Shown in pieces: positions 33,886 through 42,373 of a DNA stretch of 64,000 nucleotides; positions within the stretch are counted from its first letter, which is position 1, and every line of letters begins with the position of its first letter. Position numbers and translations under genes: made by a program. The stretch comes from Acidobacteriota bacterium (GTDB taxonomy: Bacteria > Acidobacteriota > Terriglobia > Acidiferrales > UBA7541), in NCBI GenBank assembly GCA_016201285.1, contig JACQDE010000031.1, forward strand, positions 1 to 64,000, given 5' to 3'. The notes below the pieces were generated by a model, which searched no databases, was not told where the DNA came from, and worked only from the letters and a program-made list of their open reading frames with translations.

Positions 33886-35829
33886 TCATGCGTTGGGCTC
33901 CTGGGTCTGCGTCAGCTTGGTGAGGCGCAGGATGTTGTTGTGGCGCGGGGCGACCTCCCAGAAAAGATACTTGGAGATTTGGTCCTGGTCCACCGCGTCG
34001 ATTTTATCGAAGCGGATGCCGTTGGCGACGAGCTTCTTTTTCTGAAACTCGACCTCCTGGTTGCGCATGACGACGGCGCGGGCCTTGATGGGTTTGCCCA
34101 TGACGACCATATCGGCCTCGAGCTTCGTGCCCGGCGGAATGGCGTAGTCGCAGGTGACGCTGAAGCCGAAGCGGTTCAAGTTGCGGGCAAAGAGCTTGTC
34201 CGTCTTCGCGCCGCCCTTGAAGTCAAAACTGAGAGTGACGGGAACGTCGAGCTGGCTGGGGAAGCGGTAGCTCATGCGCAGCTCCTTGCGGGTGAGCGCG
34301 CGCCAGGCCACCGAAGCGGTGGTGATGAGGAAGAAGCTGGCCCAGAAGAGGTTGACCACCAGGGCCCAGAAGTCGAAGTCGGACCGCGCGGTGAGCAGCC
34401 GCTGCCAGCCGATGAAAATCGCCAGCACCGAGCCGACAATGATGGCCACCTGCGGCCAGATCTCGGTCCAGACGGGCGCGCCGTGGCGGGCCTTGGGCGT
34501 GACCTTGAAGTCGCGCTTGCGGCGGAAGAACCCGCCCAGCGACTTCATCATGACGTGCATCTTGAGCAGGTTGAATTCCTCGCTGAAAAGGAAGTCGCGC
34601 AGGCCGCCCTGCAAGGACGCCGACGCCAGGCTGTTCAGCAGAAAGTAGAAGCCGAAGTAGTAGAGGTATTCGATGGGCTCGGCGACGAGCGGGAAGATGC
34701 CGGTGAGCAGCGCGAAGATGGGCGTCAGCACGTAGATCATGCGCTGGTAGCCGGTCCAGAAGAAGTAGAAGCCGCAGAAATAAGCGAGGCGCTGGCCGAG
34801 CGTGAGCCCCCTGCCGAAGACCGGATTTTCGAGCCGCAGCACCTGCATCGCGCCGACGCCCCAGCGCTGCCACTGCGTGGCAAAGGAGGAGAAGGTCTGC
34901 GGGGCCAGGCCGCGGGCCAGCGTGCGGTTGAAATAGACAACTTCGTAGCCGCGCTTCTGGAGGCGCAGGCCGGTGTGGACATCCTCGGTGATGGTCTCGG
35001 TGGCAAAGCCGCCGATCTCCTCGAGCGCCTTGCGGCGGAGCATGGCCGGGCTGCCGCAGTAATAGACGGCGTTGTAGCCGGCGCGGCCGGGCTGGATGAC
35101 GCCGAAGAACAGTTCCTGCTGCTGCCAGGCAAACTTGGTGCGCCAGTCGGTGAGGTGCTGGAAGGAATCGAGGTTGTAGAAGTCCTGCGTGGCCTGAACG
35201 ATGGCCACGTTCGCACTGGCGAAGAAGCCGATCATGGAGTCAATCAGCTCGGGCGAGGGCACGTGGTCAGCGTCCAGGGTGACGATGAATTCGCCGTCGG
35301 TGTGCTTGAGCGCATTGTTCAGGTTGCCGGCTTTGGCGTTGGTGCGCTCGGTGCGGGCGATGTAGCCGCAGTCGAATTCCCTGGCCAGCTCGCGGACTTC
35401 GGGGCGGTTGCCGTCGTCGAGGAGGTGAGTTTTGTGCGGGTACCTTATGCTCACGGCGCAGACGACGGTCTCGCGGAGCAGTTCGACCGGCTCGTTAAAG
35501 GTGGTGATGAAGACGTCCACACTCTTGCCTTCGAGCGGGGGCAGTTCGGCGTAGTGTCGCGTCCGCCAGATGATGAAATAAAAGAGCACAACCTCGAAGA
35601 AGTTGACGATCTCGGCGACCAAGAAGAGATAGAAGAACCACAGCGCGGCATAGTTCTGAGTCTCGGTGGCGCGCCAGTAGAAATAGCGGATGGAAAAGAA
35701 GATGGCGATGATGATCACAACGCGCAGCAGGGCCAGTCGCACACCCCACCAGGAGCTGTCCCGGCGAGGGAGCGAGGGGTCGAAGGGCTTGGGTGGCCCG
35801 TTGCGGGTTTTGCCGTTGTCAGTGGACAT
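33886..35829 (-). CDS. BcsA-like processive family-2 glycosyltransferase with PilZ-like C-terminus
   Basis: 647-aa inner-membrane polysaccharide synthase. Membrane helices lie at about 30-90 and 340-510, around a cytosolic GT-A core with all processive motifs: DDG (138-140), DAD (186-188), TED (281-283) and QWQRW (319-323). A PilZ-like domain follows, with RxxxR (RMSYR, 518-522). Its second motif is NLNRFG (550-555), where Asn replaces the usual Ser of [D/N]xSxxG, so c-di-GMP binding may be weakened. Product unknown; cellulose or another beta-glucan or poly-GlcNAc are possible. It heads an apparent operon with the TPR/barrel exporter and the two GT39-like enzymes. No bcsB gene is visible. Confidence 0.88.
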   Translation of the reverse strand: MSTDNGKTRNGPPKPFDPSLPRRDSSWWGVRLALLRVVIIIAIFFSIRYFYWRATETQNYAALWFFYLFLVAEIVNFFEVVLFYFIIWRTRHYAELPPLEGKSVDVFITTFNEPVELLRETVVCAVSIRYPHKTHLLDDGNRPEVRELAREFDCGYIARTERTNAKAGNLNNALKHTDGEFIVTLDADHVPSPELIDSMIGFFASANVAIVQATQDFYNLDSFQHLTDWRTKFAWQQQELFFGVIQPGRAGYNAVYYCGSPAMLRRKALEEIGGFATETITEDVHTGLRLQKRGYEVVYFNRTLARGLAPQTFSSFATQWQRWGVGAMQVLRLENPVFGRGLTLGQRLAYFCGFYFFWTGYQRMIYVLTPIFALLTGIFPLVAEPIEYLYYFGFYFLLNSLASASLQGGLRDFLFSEEFNLLKMHVMMKSLGGFFRRKRDFKVTPKARHGAPVWTEIWPQVAIIVGSVLAIFIGWQRLLTARSDFDFWALVVNLFWASFFLITTASVAWRALTRKELRMSYRFPSQLDVPVTLSFDFKGGAKTDKLFARNLNRFGFSVTCDYAIPPGTKLEADMVVMGKPIKARAVVMRNQEVEFQKKKLVANGIRFDKIDAVDQDQISKYLFWEVAPRHNNILRLTKLTQTQEPNA

Positions 35830-36132
35830 GCGACTGGCGCTTCTGTCGCCAGAGACGGCCAGGCAACGCTGGAAGCGTTCCGAGCGCGAGCATACGCGAA
35901 GGGGAATCCCGGCGGCACAGCATCGCGACAGAAAAAGTCACGCGAGCCATCTCCAGGAGCGAACTGCTCTTCATACCGACCGCACACAGCGGGCCGGCGG
36001 GCAGACACCCCTCGCGCCGGGGCGCAGGCTAACCCAAACCCTACAATCTCACAGGCTTGCGCGCAATGGGAATGTAGCCAAAGTACCAATATCTGGGGAG
36101 CAAAGTACTAGAACTGCTTTGATGGGAATGGG
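35830..36132. other. Upstream region of the exopolysaccharide operon
   Basis: 303 bp between the synthase start and the GH20 gene end. It probably carries the operon promoter on the minus strand. The AT-richer part at about 36090-36130 includes agtactagaact, but I cannot assign a specific promoter. No coding frame looks real. Confidence 0.45.
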
Positions 36133-38232
36133 TTAGGGGCCGTCCGGAGAATGGCCTCGAGGCTCCAATGATCGCCCGGCCGAGCCGGAACTCCCCGCTG
36201 CAACAATGAGTTGCCGGAGAGACGAGACAACCGCAAGCCGCAGAAACCCCTTGTGAGCGGCGGCGCGGTCCAGAAGCGCGAGCTTCGAGGCGGTCCACTC
36301 CTTCGGCGAGGTTTTCCCTTCTGAAAGAAAGGTCAGCGCTTCTTGGCCGGCCGCACCGAGCTCGGCGAGATCGGCGGCCAAGCCCTCGGCGTCGCGGAGC
36401 AAAGGCGCGCGCTCGGCCATGGCGGCCAGGGAGCGGCCCAGCTCGACCCATGCGCGAAACTCGCGGGCCAGCGCTTCGCCGCTGGCCGGATCGCGCGGTG
36501 CGGTGCGGAGGAACGCGGCGACCAGGGCAGCGAGTTCGCGGCGCGCCGGGGCATCCGGGCAGGCGATATCGCCGAGCGAGGTGAGCGGCGTAAGTTGCGT
36601 GGCGCGGCGGGCCCTCATGCGCTGGCCCAGGCTCAGCGGCTCGACCAGCCGGAGGAGCGCGCGGAGCGGCTCGATGTCCTCAGTGCCCGCGAGGCGGCGG
36701 AGCATGGTGTCCGGGCCGGAAAGATGAGTGAGGCCGAGTTCCTCGAGCTGGAGACTCACAACGTCGAGTCGGCGGTGCATGTCGTCCACATCGGCGACCT
36801 CGCGCATTGACCAGAGGCGTTCGGCGATGGCGGCGGTGCGAGGCCAGATGCGCGAGTCAATGTTCTCCGGCGTGATCAGCTCGCCCCACATGCAAACCTC
36901 GCCGCCAAGAATGCGTCCCGCCTGGGCGGCGTCGAGGCCGTTCGCGGCCGGGAGCGGGTCCACGGCGTAGTGGAAGGCGGAGGTTTCCATCGCGTCGAGG
37001 TAGTAGCCGGCGGAGAGAATGCCGTTGAAGCCTTGCCTGGCGCCTTCGCTCAGCGACTTCTGCCCGCGCCACGATTGCACCACCGTGTTTTTCGGCAGGT
37101 CGGCGTGCAGAATTTCGTCCCAGCCGACCATGCGCTTGCCGTGCTTGCTGAGAATGCGCGAAAGACGCTGATTGAAATAAGCCTGGAGCGCGGCGTTGTC
37201 CTTCAGGCCGCGGCGCTTCTTGAAGGCCGCGATGGCCCGGCTGGCGTTCCACTGCTTGTTGTTCACTTCGTCGCCGCCGATGTGCCAGTAGGCGTCCGGG
37301 AACAGCGCGGCCATTTCGCCGATGAAGCCGTCGAGGAAGCGATAGACCTCCTCGCGCGTGGGATTGAATGTGCCGTCGAAGATGCCGAACTCGCGAACGA
37401 TGGCGTAGGGGCCGCCCGCGCTGGCGTAGCGCGGATAGCCGACGAACCAAGTGGTGGCGTGTCCGGGCACGTCGAACTCCGGCACGACGCGGATGCCGCG
37501 GTCGCGGGCGTAGGCGACGACCTCGCGAATCTGCGCTTGCGTGTAGTAGAGGCCGTCGGAGCCGAGCTCGTGGAGCTTCGGATAGCGGCGGCTCTCGACG
37601 CGGAACCCCTGGTCTTCGCTGAGGTGCCAGTGAAAGACGTTGAGTTTCACCGCGGCCAGAGCGTCGAGGTTGCGCTTGATCACCTCGACGGGCTGCCAGT
37701 GGCGGCAAACGTCAATGAGCAGGCCGCGCCAAGGAAAGCGAGGCTTGTCGGTGATTTCGGCAAGAGGGAGGAAGGAGCCGGCAGCATCGCGCGCGACGAG
37801 TTGGAGAAAAGTTTCCAAACCGCGGAGCGCGCCGACGACCGTGGGCGCTTTGAGCGTTGCTTGCTGCGCGGTGACGTTCAGCGAGTAGGACTCGTCCTCG
37901 GCGATGGATTGCACGGCTTCGCCGGGCCCGGCGACTTCGATGGCCAGTTTCGCCGTCGCTGCGTCCTTCTTGATTTCATGCGAAAACTCGATGCCGGTTC
38001 GCGCCTGGAGGCGGCGCAGGGCGCGCTCGATGCCGCGGAGCAGGCGGGCGTCACGGTGCCTGGTGACGGCGACAGCGAACGATTTGTCGAGCGGCAGGCG
38101 GCCGGCCTCGATGCGCACCGACGCGGGCACGGGCATCAGATGGTGCTGCGGCGCCGCATCGGCGCTCTGCCGGGCGTGCGCGGAAGGCCCCGCTAGCATC
38201 AACAGCACAGCGACCGTGCAGTAGGTCCTCAT
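36133..38232 (-). CDS. Exported beta-N-acetylhexosaminidase, glycoside hydrolase family 20
   Basis: About 699-aa periplasmic or secreted enzyme that removes terminal GlcNAc/GalNAc residues. A signal peptide (MRTYCTVAVLLMLAGPSAHA) precedes the GH20b alpha/beta domain (about 30-150) and the catalytic TIM barrel. The barrel has RGLLIDVCRHWQP, NVFHWHLSEDQGFRVES, RVVPEFDVPGHATTW and the Asp-Glu catalytic pair in YWHIGGDEVNN (D321, E322). The C-terminal ~170 residues are helical. The ATG at 38232 begins the signal peptide; a frame extending to 38298 is less likely. It is transcribed divergently from a NagX-like gene, and both fit amino-sugar metabolism. Confidence 0.92.
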   Translation of the reverse strand: MRTYCTVAVLLMLAGPSAHARQSADAAPQHHLMPVPASVRIEAGRLPLDKSFAVAVTRHRDARLLRGIERALRRLQARTGIEFSHEIKKDAATAKLAIEVAGPGEAVQSIAEDESYSLNVTAQQATLKAPTVVGALRGLETFLQLVARDAAGSFLPLAEITDKPRFPWRGLLIDVCRHWQPVEVIKRNLDALAAVKLNVFHWHLSEDQGFRVESRRYPKLHELGSDGLYYTQAQIREVVAYARDRGIRVVPEFDVPGHATTWFVGYPRYASAGGPYAIVREFGIFDGTFNPTREEVYRFLDGFIGEMAALFPDAYWHIGGDEVNNKQWNASRAIAAFKKRRGLKDNAALQAYFNQRLSRILSKHGKRMVGWDEILHADLPKNTVVQSWRGQKSLSEGARQGFNGILSAGYYLDAMETSAFHYAVDPLPAANGLDAAQAGRILGGEVCMWGELITPENIDSRIWPRTAAIAERLWSMREVADVDDMHRRLDVVSLQLEELGLTHLSGPDTMLRRLAGTEDIEPLRALLRLVEPLSLGQRMRARRATQLTPLTSLGDIACPDAPARRELAALVAAFLRTAPRDPASGEALAREFRAWVELGRSLAAMAERAPLLRDAEGLAADLAELGAAGQEALTFLSEGKTSPKEWTASKLALLDRAAAHKGFLRLAVVSSLRQLIVAAGSSGSAGRSLEPRGHSPDGP

Positions 38233-38640
38233 GTCAACTATTCCCCGGTACCGGGAAAACGTACCTTGAACGATCAGATTTCGCACGGGCGGACGCAAAT
38301 GATCACTCTCCGGCCGCTGGCAAGCGACACTTCCGGTTCTTCCGCTTCAATGACGTTCATTTCAAGCGCGCGCGTGCCACCGGGCGGCCGATCGAGCTGC
38401 GCCTGCGTTTCGCGACCGGCGAGAAAGAAGCCGGGATCCAGAACCAGTCGGTGGCATCCGTTGAACCATGTGGGGAAGTGCGATCGGGCGCCGACCGAAC
38501 CGGGCGGATTCTACCACCGGAACGCGAAAGCAGTTTCCATTTCCTTGAGCGAAATCAGGAAGCGTAGAGACCCCTTCCCAAGGCTGCTATAGTACCGGCC
38601 GGCGTGCTGTGATGAAGCGTTCGCCTCGGCGGAGGATTGC
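38233..38640. other. Divergent intergenic region between GH20 and NagX-like genes
   Basis: 408 bp. It should contain both promoters; TATAGT at 38588-38593 is a plausible -10 for the plus-strand gene. On the minus strand an open frame without a start codon (about 38276-38500) has coding-like composition and may be a gene remnant. Confidence 0.5.
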
Positions 38641-39801
38641 ATGGCAACTGCAACGGCATCTGCGGCGTCCGAGCCAGCCGGTTCGCCGCCCACAGAGAAG
38701 TCACACCGGCTTGTTTCGCTCGACGCGTTCCGCGGGCTGACCATCGCGGGAATGATCCTGGTGAACAATCCGGGGACGTGGGGAGCCATCTATGCGCCGC
38801 TGCGGCACGCGCCGTGGCACGGGTGGACGCCAACGGACCTGATCTTTCCATTCTTCCTGTTCATCGCCGGCGTCTCGATGGCGTTTTCGTTTGCTGCGCG
38901 CATGGAACGCGGCGCCACCCGTGCGACGCTTGTCAGACACCTGCTGCGCCGCAGTGCCATCATTTTCGCCCTGGGGATATTCCTGAACGCATTTCCGGAG
39001 TTTCAGTTCGCGACACTGCGCTATCCGGGGGTTTTGCAGCGGATTGCGGTGTGCTACCTGTCCGCTTCGCTGATCAGCCTGTATTGCGGACGCCGTGCGC
39101 GGATTGGCATTGTCGCGGCGCTGCTGTTCGGGTACTGGGCGCTGATGACGTTCGTGCCGGTACCGGGTTACGGCGCGGGGCGGCTGGACCCGGAAGGAAA
39201 TCTCGCGGCGTATGTGGACCGCGCGCTGTTGCCGGGAAAGCTGTGGCAGACCACATGGGACCCGGAAGGATTGCTCAGCACGATTCCAGCAATTGCCACG
39301 GCGCTGCTCGGCGTGTTCCTCGGTGAATGGCTGCTGGCGCCACGCGCGCCGCAGCGCACCGCCGGCGGAATGCTGGCGCTCGGAGCGGCAGGCCTGGTGC
39401 TGGGAGAAATCTGGGGACTTGTGTTTCCGATCAATAAAAACCTCTGGACCGGTTCCTACGTGATCTTCACCGCGGGATTCGCGCTCGTGGCGCTGGGGAT
39501 CTGCTACTGGTTGGTGGACGTGAAAGGCTACCGCCGCTGGGCCACGCCGTTCGTTGTGTACGGCGTCAACCCGATCGCGGCGTACTTTCTCTCCAGCCTC
39601 GTCGCGGACGTCCTTGTGTCCTGGAAGATGGCGCTGGTGGGCGGGCAAGCAGTCTCGTTGAAGCGGCACATCTTCCAGAGTTGCTTCGCGCCGCTGGCGA
39701 GCCCCGTCAACGCATCGCTACTCTACGCGCTCAGCTACGTGGCGTTCTGGCTTGCGCTGATGTGGCTTCTCTATCGCCGGCGGATCTTTGTGAAGATCTG
39801 A
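38641..39801 (+). CDS. NagX/HGSNAT-like transmembrane acyltransferase (DUF5009/DUF1624 type)
   Basis: 386-aa polytopic membrane protein related to heparan-alpha-glucosaminide N-acetyltransferase and to NagX of bacterial chitin/GlcNAc pathways. The family signature is clear: SLDAFRGLTIAGMILVNNPG, then APWHGWTPTDLIFPFFLFIAG (H60 is the candidate acetyl-carrying histidine) and RYPGVLQRIAVCY. About ten hydrophobic helices are visible. It would acetylate a glucosamine residue across the membrane or transport amino sugars. The ATG at 38641 has GGAGG 6 nt upstream. Divergent pairing with a GH20 hexosaminidase supports an amino-sugar role. Confidence 0.88.
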   Translation: MATATASAASEPAGSPPTEKSHRLVSLDAFRGLTIAGMILVNNPGTWGAIYAPLRHAPWHGWTPTDLIFPFFLFIAGVSMAFSFAARMERGATRATLVRHLLRRSAIIFALGIFLNAFPEFQFATLRYPGVLQRIAVCYLSASLISLYCGRRARIGIVAALLFGYWALMTFVPVPGYGAGRLDPEGNLAAYVDRALLPGKLWQTTWDPEGLLSTIPAIATALLGVFLGEWLLAPRAPQRTAGGMLALGAAGLVLGEIWGLVFPINKNLWTGSYVIFTAGFALVALGICYWLVDVKGYRRWATPFVVYGVNPIAAYFLSSLVADVLVSWKMALVGGQAVSLKRHIFQSCFAPLASPVNASLLYALSYVAFWLALMWLLYRRRIFVKI

Positions 39802-39868
39802 TGCGCACCACGCCAATGCCGGAGAGGCGCACGTGTGCTAATGTAAAGTCTGGCAGCGACGCGAGCGT

Positions 39869-39945
39869 GGGCCTGTAGCTCAGATGGATAGAGCAACGGT
39901 TTCCTAAACCGTGTGTCGGGAGTTCGACTCTCCCCAGGCCCACCA
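39869..39945 (+). tRNA. tRNA-Arg (anticodon CCT), CCA encoded
   Basis: Full cloverleaf: acceptor gggcctg/caggccc, D-stem gctc/gagc, anticodon stem acggt/accgt with loop ttCCTaa, five-base variable loop, T-stem gggag/ctccc with ttcgact, then discriminator A and encoded CCA (39943-39945). Anticodon CCT reads AGG codons. A decayed integrase end lies 42 bp downstream on the opposite strand, so this tRNA probably serves as an attachment site. Confidence 0.96.
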
Positions 39946-40413
39946 TGTTTTCAACAAGATGCAAACGAAACTGCGACCCGTCGAAAGTCACTGTGGGGAC
40001 TTTTGTGGGGACCCCTGGAGCTTTTCATAGGCAGCGATCACTTCCAGCGCGTTGTAGTGCTCTAGCTTTTCTACGGCGAGCTTCTTGTGCTCCGAGGTCC
40101 GCTGCACCCACTCTCGTCTGCCCATGCTGCCTCTTTTGATCCCGAAGGTTCGGGACGGAGGCCCCGCAACATACCCGTCTAAGCTCTCCACTTTCACAGG
40201 GGAGAAGTACACGCCCGACACCTTTCGACGATAGCGGCTCAGGTCAGGCCCAACCACCAGCCAGTCAACGCAGCGGGGAAAGCTTTCGCCCGAGGGTCAA
40301 TGTTGGAAGGTGATTCGCCAGCAAAGCCGGAAATTGCGGTTCTTTGCAGAGTGCCCGGGGCGAGAGTTCCCGCGCTGGTGCGATGCCTGCCTGTGCTATA
40401 TCCTCGGAGTGCC
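39946..40413. other. Integration-scar region between tRNA-Arg and the broken kinase gene
   Basis: 468 bp holding the integrase remnant (39988-40125) and otherwise unassignable sequence. A candidate -10 (TATATC at 40397-40402) and GGAG precede the kinase ATG. Confidence 0.55.
39988..40125 (-). pseudogene. C-terminal remnant of a tyrosine recombinase (phage-type integrase)
   Basis: About 45 codons ending EWVQRTSEHKKLAVEKLE... and SPQKSPQ resemble the extreme C-terminus of tyrosine integrases: the post-active-site (S/T)xEHKxxAVEKL helix and a polar SPxKSP tail. The stop lies 43 bp from the tRNA 3' end, the usual place for an integrase ending at its attachment site. The catalytic Arg/His/Tyr region is missing. 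An open frame continues upstream to 40257 but is not recognisable as integrase. Identification rests on this short motif. Confidence 0.55.
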
Positions 40414-41754
40414 ATGAGCCCAGTTGCGTACAGCAGATCACCGACCACAGGCCTGCTGCTGGGACTGATCATCAGCCTCGCCGCCGTGGTCGCGTACTCG
40501 TGGTACATCACGGTGCAGATCTCCGGGCTACGGCGGTTGCAGAGCGATCTGGTCGAGCGGAACCGTAAAGATTCCCTCCAATTGCTGCGCATCCAGAACG
40601 ACCTGAATTCCCTCGGGCTCGCGATGCGCGATATGGTCGACGCGGACGAGCCGTATCCGCTGACTGCCTGGTCGGCGCAATTCCAGCGAATCCGAGCGGA
40701 CCTGTAGAACGCGCTACGGCTGGAAGAACAGGTCGCGCTGGCCCGCCGAACTCCCGAGCAAAGGCAGGTTCTCGGCAATTCGCTGGCGCAGTTGTGGGAT
40801 GCGACGGAGCGGATGTTTGCGCTCGCGCAGGACGGCAAAGAAAAGGAGGCGCGCGCGCAAATCCGGCTGTCGTTGCAGGCGCGGCAGGCGGCGCTAAGCA
40901 CTGTGGTCGCCCGGCTGCTGGTGGAGAACAACGAAAGCGAAGAGCAGGCGGCGCAGCGCGTCGGGCAAATCTACGACCGGGTCCAGCGACAAGCGTACTG
41001 GTTTCTGGCCGCGACGCTGACCGCGATCGTGCTTACGAGCCTGTACTTAATCCGCTCAAATCGCCAACTGTTTGCCCATCTCGCCGCGCTGTCCGAGCAG
41101 CGAAGCGAGTTGGCCCAGAAGCTGATCGCGACGCAGGAGTCCACGCTGCGCCACATCTCCCGGGAACTGCACGACGAATTTGGTCAAATCCTGACGGCGA
41201 TCGGCTCGTTGCTGGGCCGGGCGGGGAGCCATGCACCGGAGGAATCTCCGCTTCGTTCCGAACTGCGCGAGGTTTCTGAGATGGCGCAATCGACCCTGGA
41301 CAACATCCGCAGCCTTTCTCAGGCGCTGCATCCGGTGATCCTCGAAGAGGCCGGGCTGGAAAGCACCCTCGATTGGTACTTGCCCACGGTGGAAAGGCAA
41401 ACGGGCATCGTTATCAGCTATGAAAAATCGGGGACCGCCTTCCCCGTGGACGGCGGCACCAGCATTCATGTCTATCGCGTGCTCCAAGAGGCTCTGAACA
41501 ACGCGACGCGGCACTCGGGAGCCCGCGAGGCATGCGTTCGGCTCCGGTTCCTGGCTGACGCCATCGAACTGGAAGTGGAGGACCACGGCAAAGGCTTTGG
41601 AGCGCCGGTGAGACGACCCGGAATCGGGCTCGTCGCTATGCGCGAACGCGCCGAGTTGCTGGGTGGGACCATTGAACTGCTGAAACCTCCGCAAGGCGGA
41701 ACTCTGGTTCGCCTGAGAGTGCCAATGGAGAAACCGGATTCCCATGCCGGATAG
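40414..41754 (+). pseudogene. NarL-type sensor histidine kinase interrupted by an in-frame TAG (40705-40707)
   Basis: Read through, the frame is a 446-codon membrane histidine kinase. A first helix (GLLLGLIISLAAVVAYSWYI) is followed by a ~140-residue helical extracytoplasmic sensor, a second helix (WFLAATLTAIVLTSLYLI), a HisKA_3 H-box (RHISRELHDEFGQ) and a HATPase with N-box QEALNNATRHSG and GIGLVAMRERAELLGG. After codon 97 (RIRADL) there is a TAG, and the same frame resumes at once with NALRLEEQVALARR, so a single C-to-T change of a CAG codon would explain it. The downstream part has no well-placed start, though one could arise from the GTG/TTG codons. ATG 40414 has GGAG. The stop overlaps the regulator gene by 11 bp. 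Confidence 0.82.
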
Positions 41755-42373
41755 AATCACCGTCGTGCTGGTGGACGACCACCGTCTGGTGCGTCGCGGC
41801 TTCCGCCGAATCCTGGAAGATGATCCGGAGATCGCGGTCGTCGGCGAAGCGAGCGACGCCGAGGAGGCAATCCGGCTGGCCCGAGAGCTGCGGCCGCGCG
41901 TCATCGTCATGGACTGCGCACTGCCGGGCATGAACGGATTATTGGCCACGCGGCGCATTCTCGAAATCTCTCCCGACGCGGCTGTGCTGATGTTGAGCAT
42001 GCATTCCGAATCTACGCTGGTGCGGCAAGCGCTCGAGGCCGGCGCCCGAGGGTACCTATTGAAGAATGCGGTGGACGTGGAGTTGGTCACGGCGATCAAG
42101 CGAGTGGCGGCCGGGGGGACGGTGCTCGATCCGCAGGTGTCCCTTCCGCCGGCGCTGAAGGGCGAGCGGGATTGTGGCCTCACTGCGCGGGAGCTCGGGA
42201 TCCTGCAGCTCATTGTGGACGGAAAATCGAACAAAGAGATTGCCGCGCAGCTCCGCCTCAGCGTCAACACAGTGGCCGTACATCGCGCCAATATCATGGA
42301 TGCGCTCGGGATCCACAAAACCGCCGAACTTGTCGTTTACGCCATCCGCAAAGGACTGGTGAATCTCCCGTGA
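41744..42373 (+). CDS. NarL/FixJ-family response regulator
   Basis: 209-aa two-domain regulator: receiver (about 5-120) with the acidic pocket D11/D12, phospho-acceptor D57 (VIVMDCALPGMNG) and the KNAV region, then a LuxR-type HTH (about 145-205: LTARELGILQLIVDGKSNKEIAAQL, TVAVHRANIMDALGI). It should be phosphorylated by the overlapping histidine kinase (11-bp overlap) and activate or repress nearby genes. Its likely targets are the CRTAC1 gene, which overlaps its stop (GTGA), and the TonB receptor at 44349. Because the kinase gene carries a stop codon, the regulator may now depend on another phosphodonor. Confidence 0.92.
   Translation: MPDRITVVLVDDHRLVRRGFRRILEDDPEIAVVGEASDAEEAIRLARELRPRVIVMDCALPGMNGLLATRRILEISPDAAVLMLSMHSESTLVRQALEAGARGYLLKNAVDVELVTAIKRVAAGGTVLDPQVSLPPALKGERDCGLTARELGILQLIVDGKSNKEIAAQLRLSVNTVAVHRANIMDALGIHKTAELVVYAIRKGLVNLP

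Noticed and set aside
40705-40707. Amber codon read as pyrrolysine or programmed recoding
   Set aside because: No pyl genes or recoding structure are visible; a CAG-to-TAG mutation or sequencing error is simpler.
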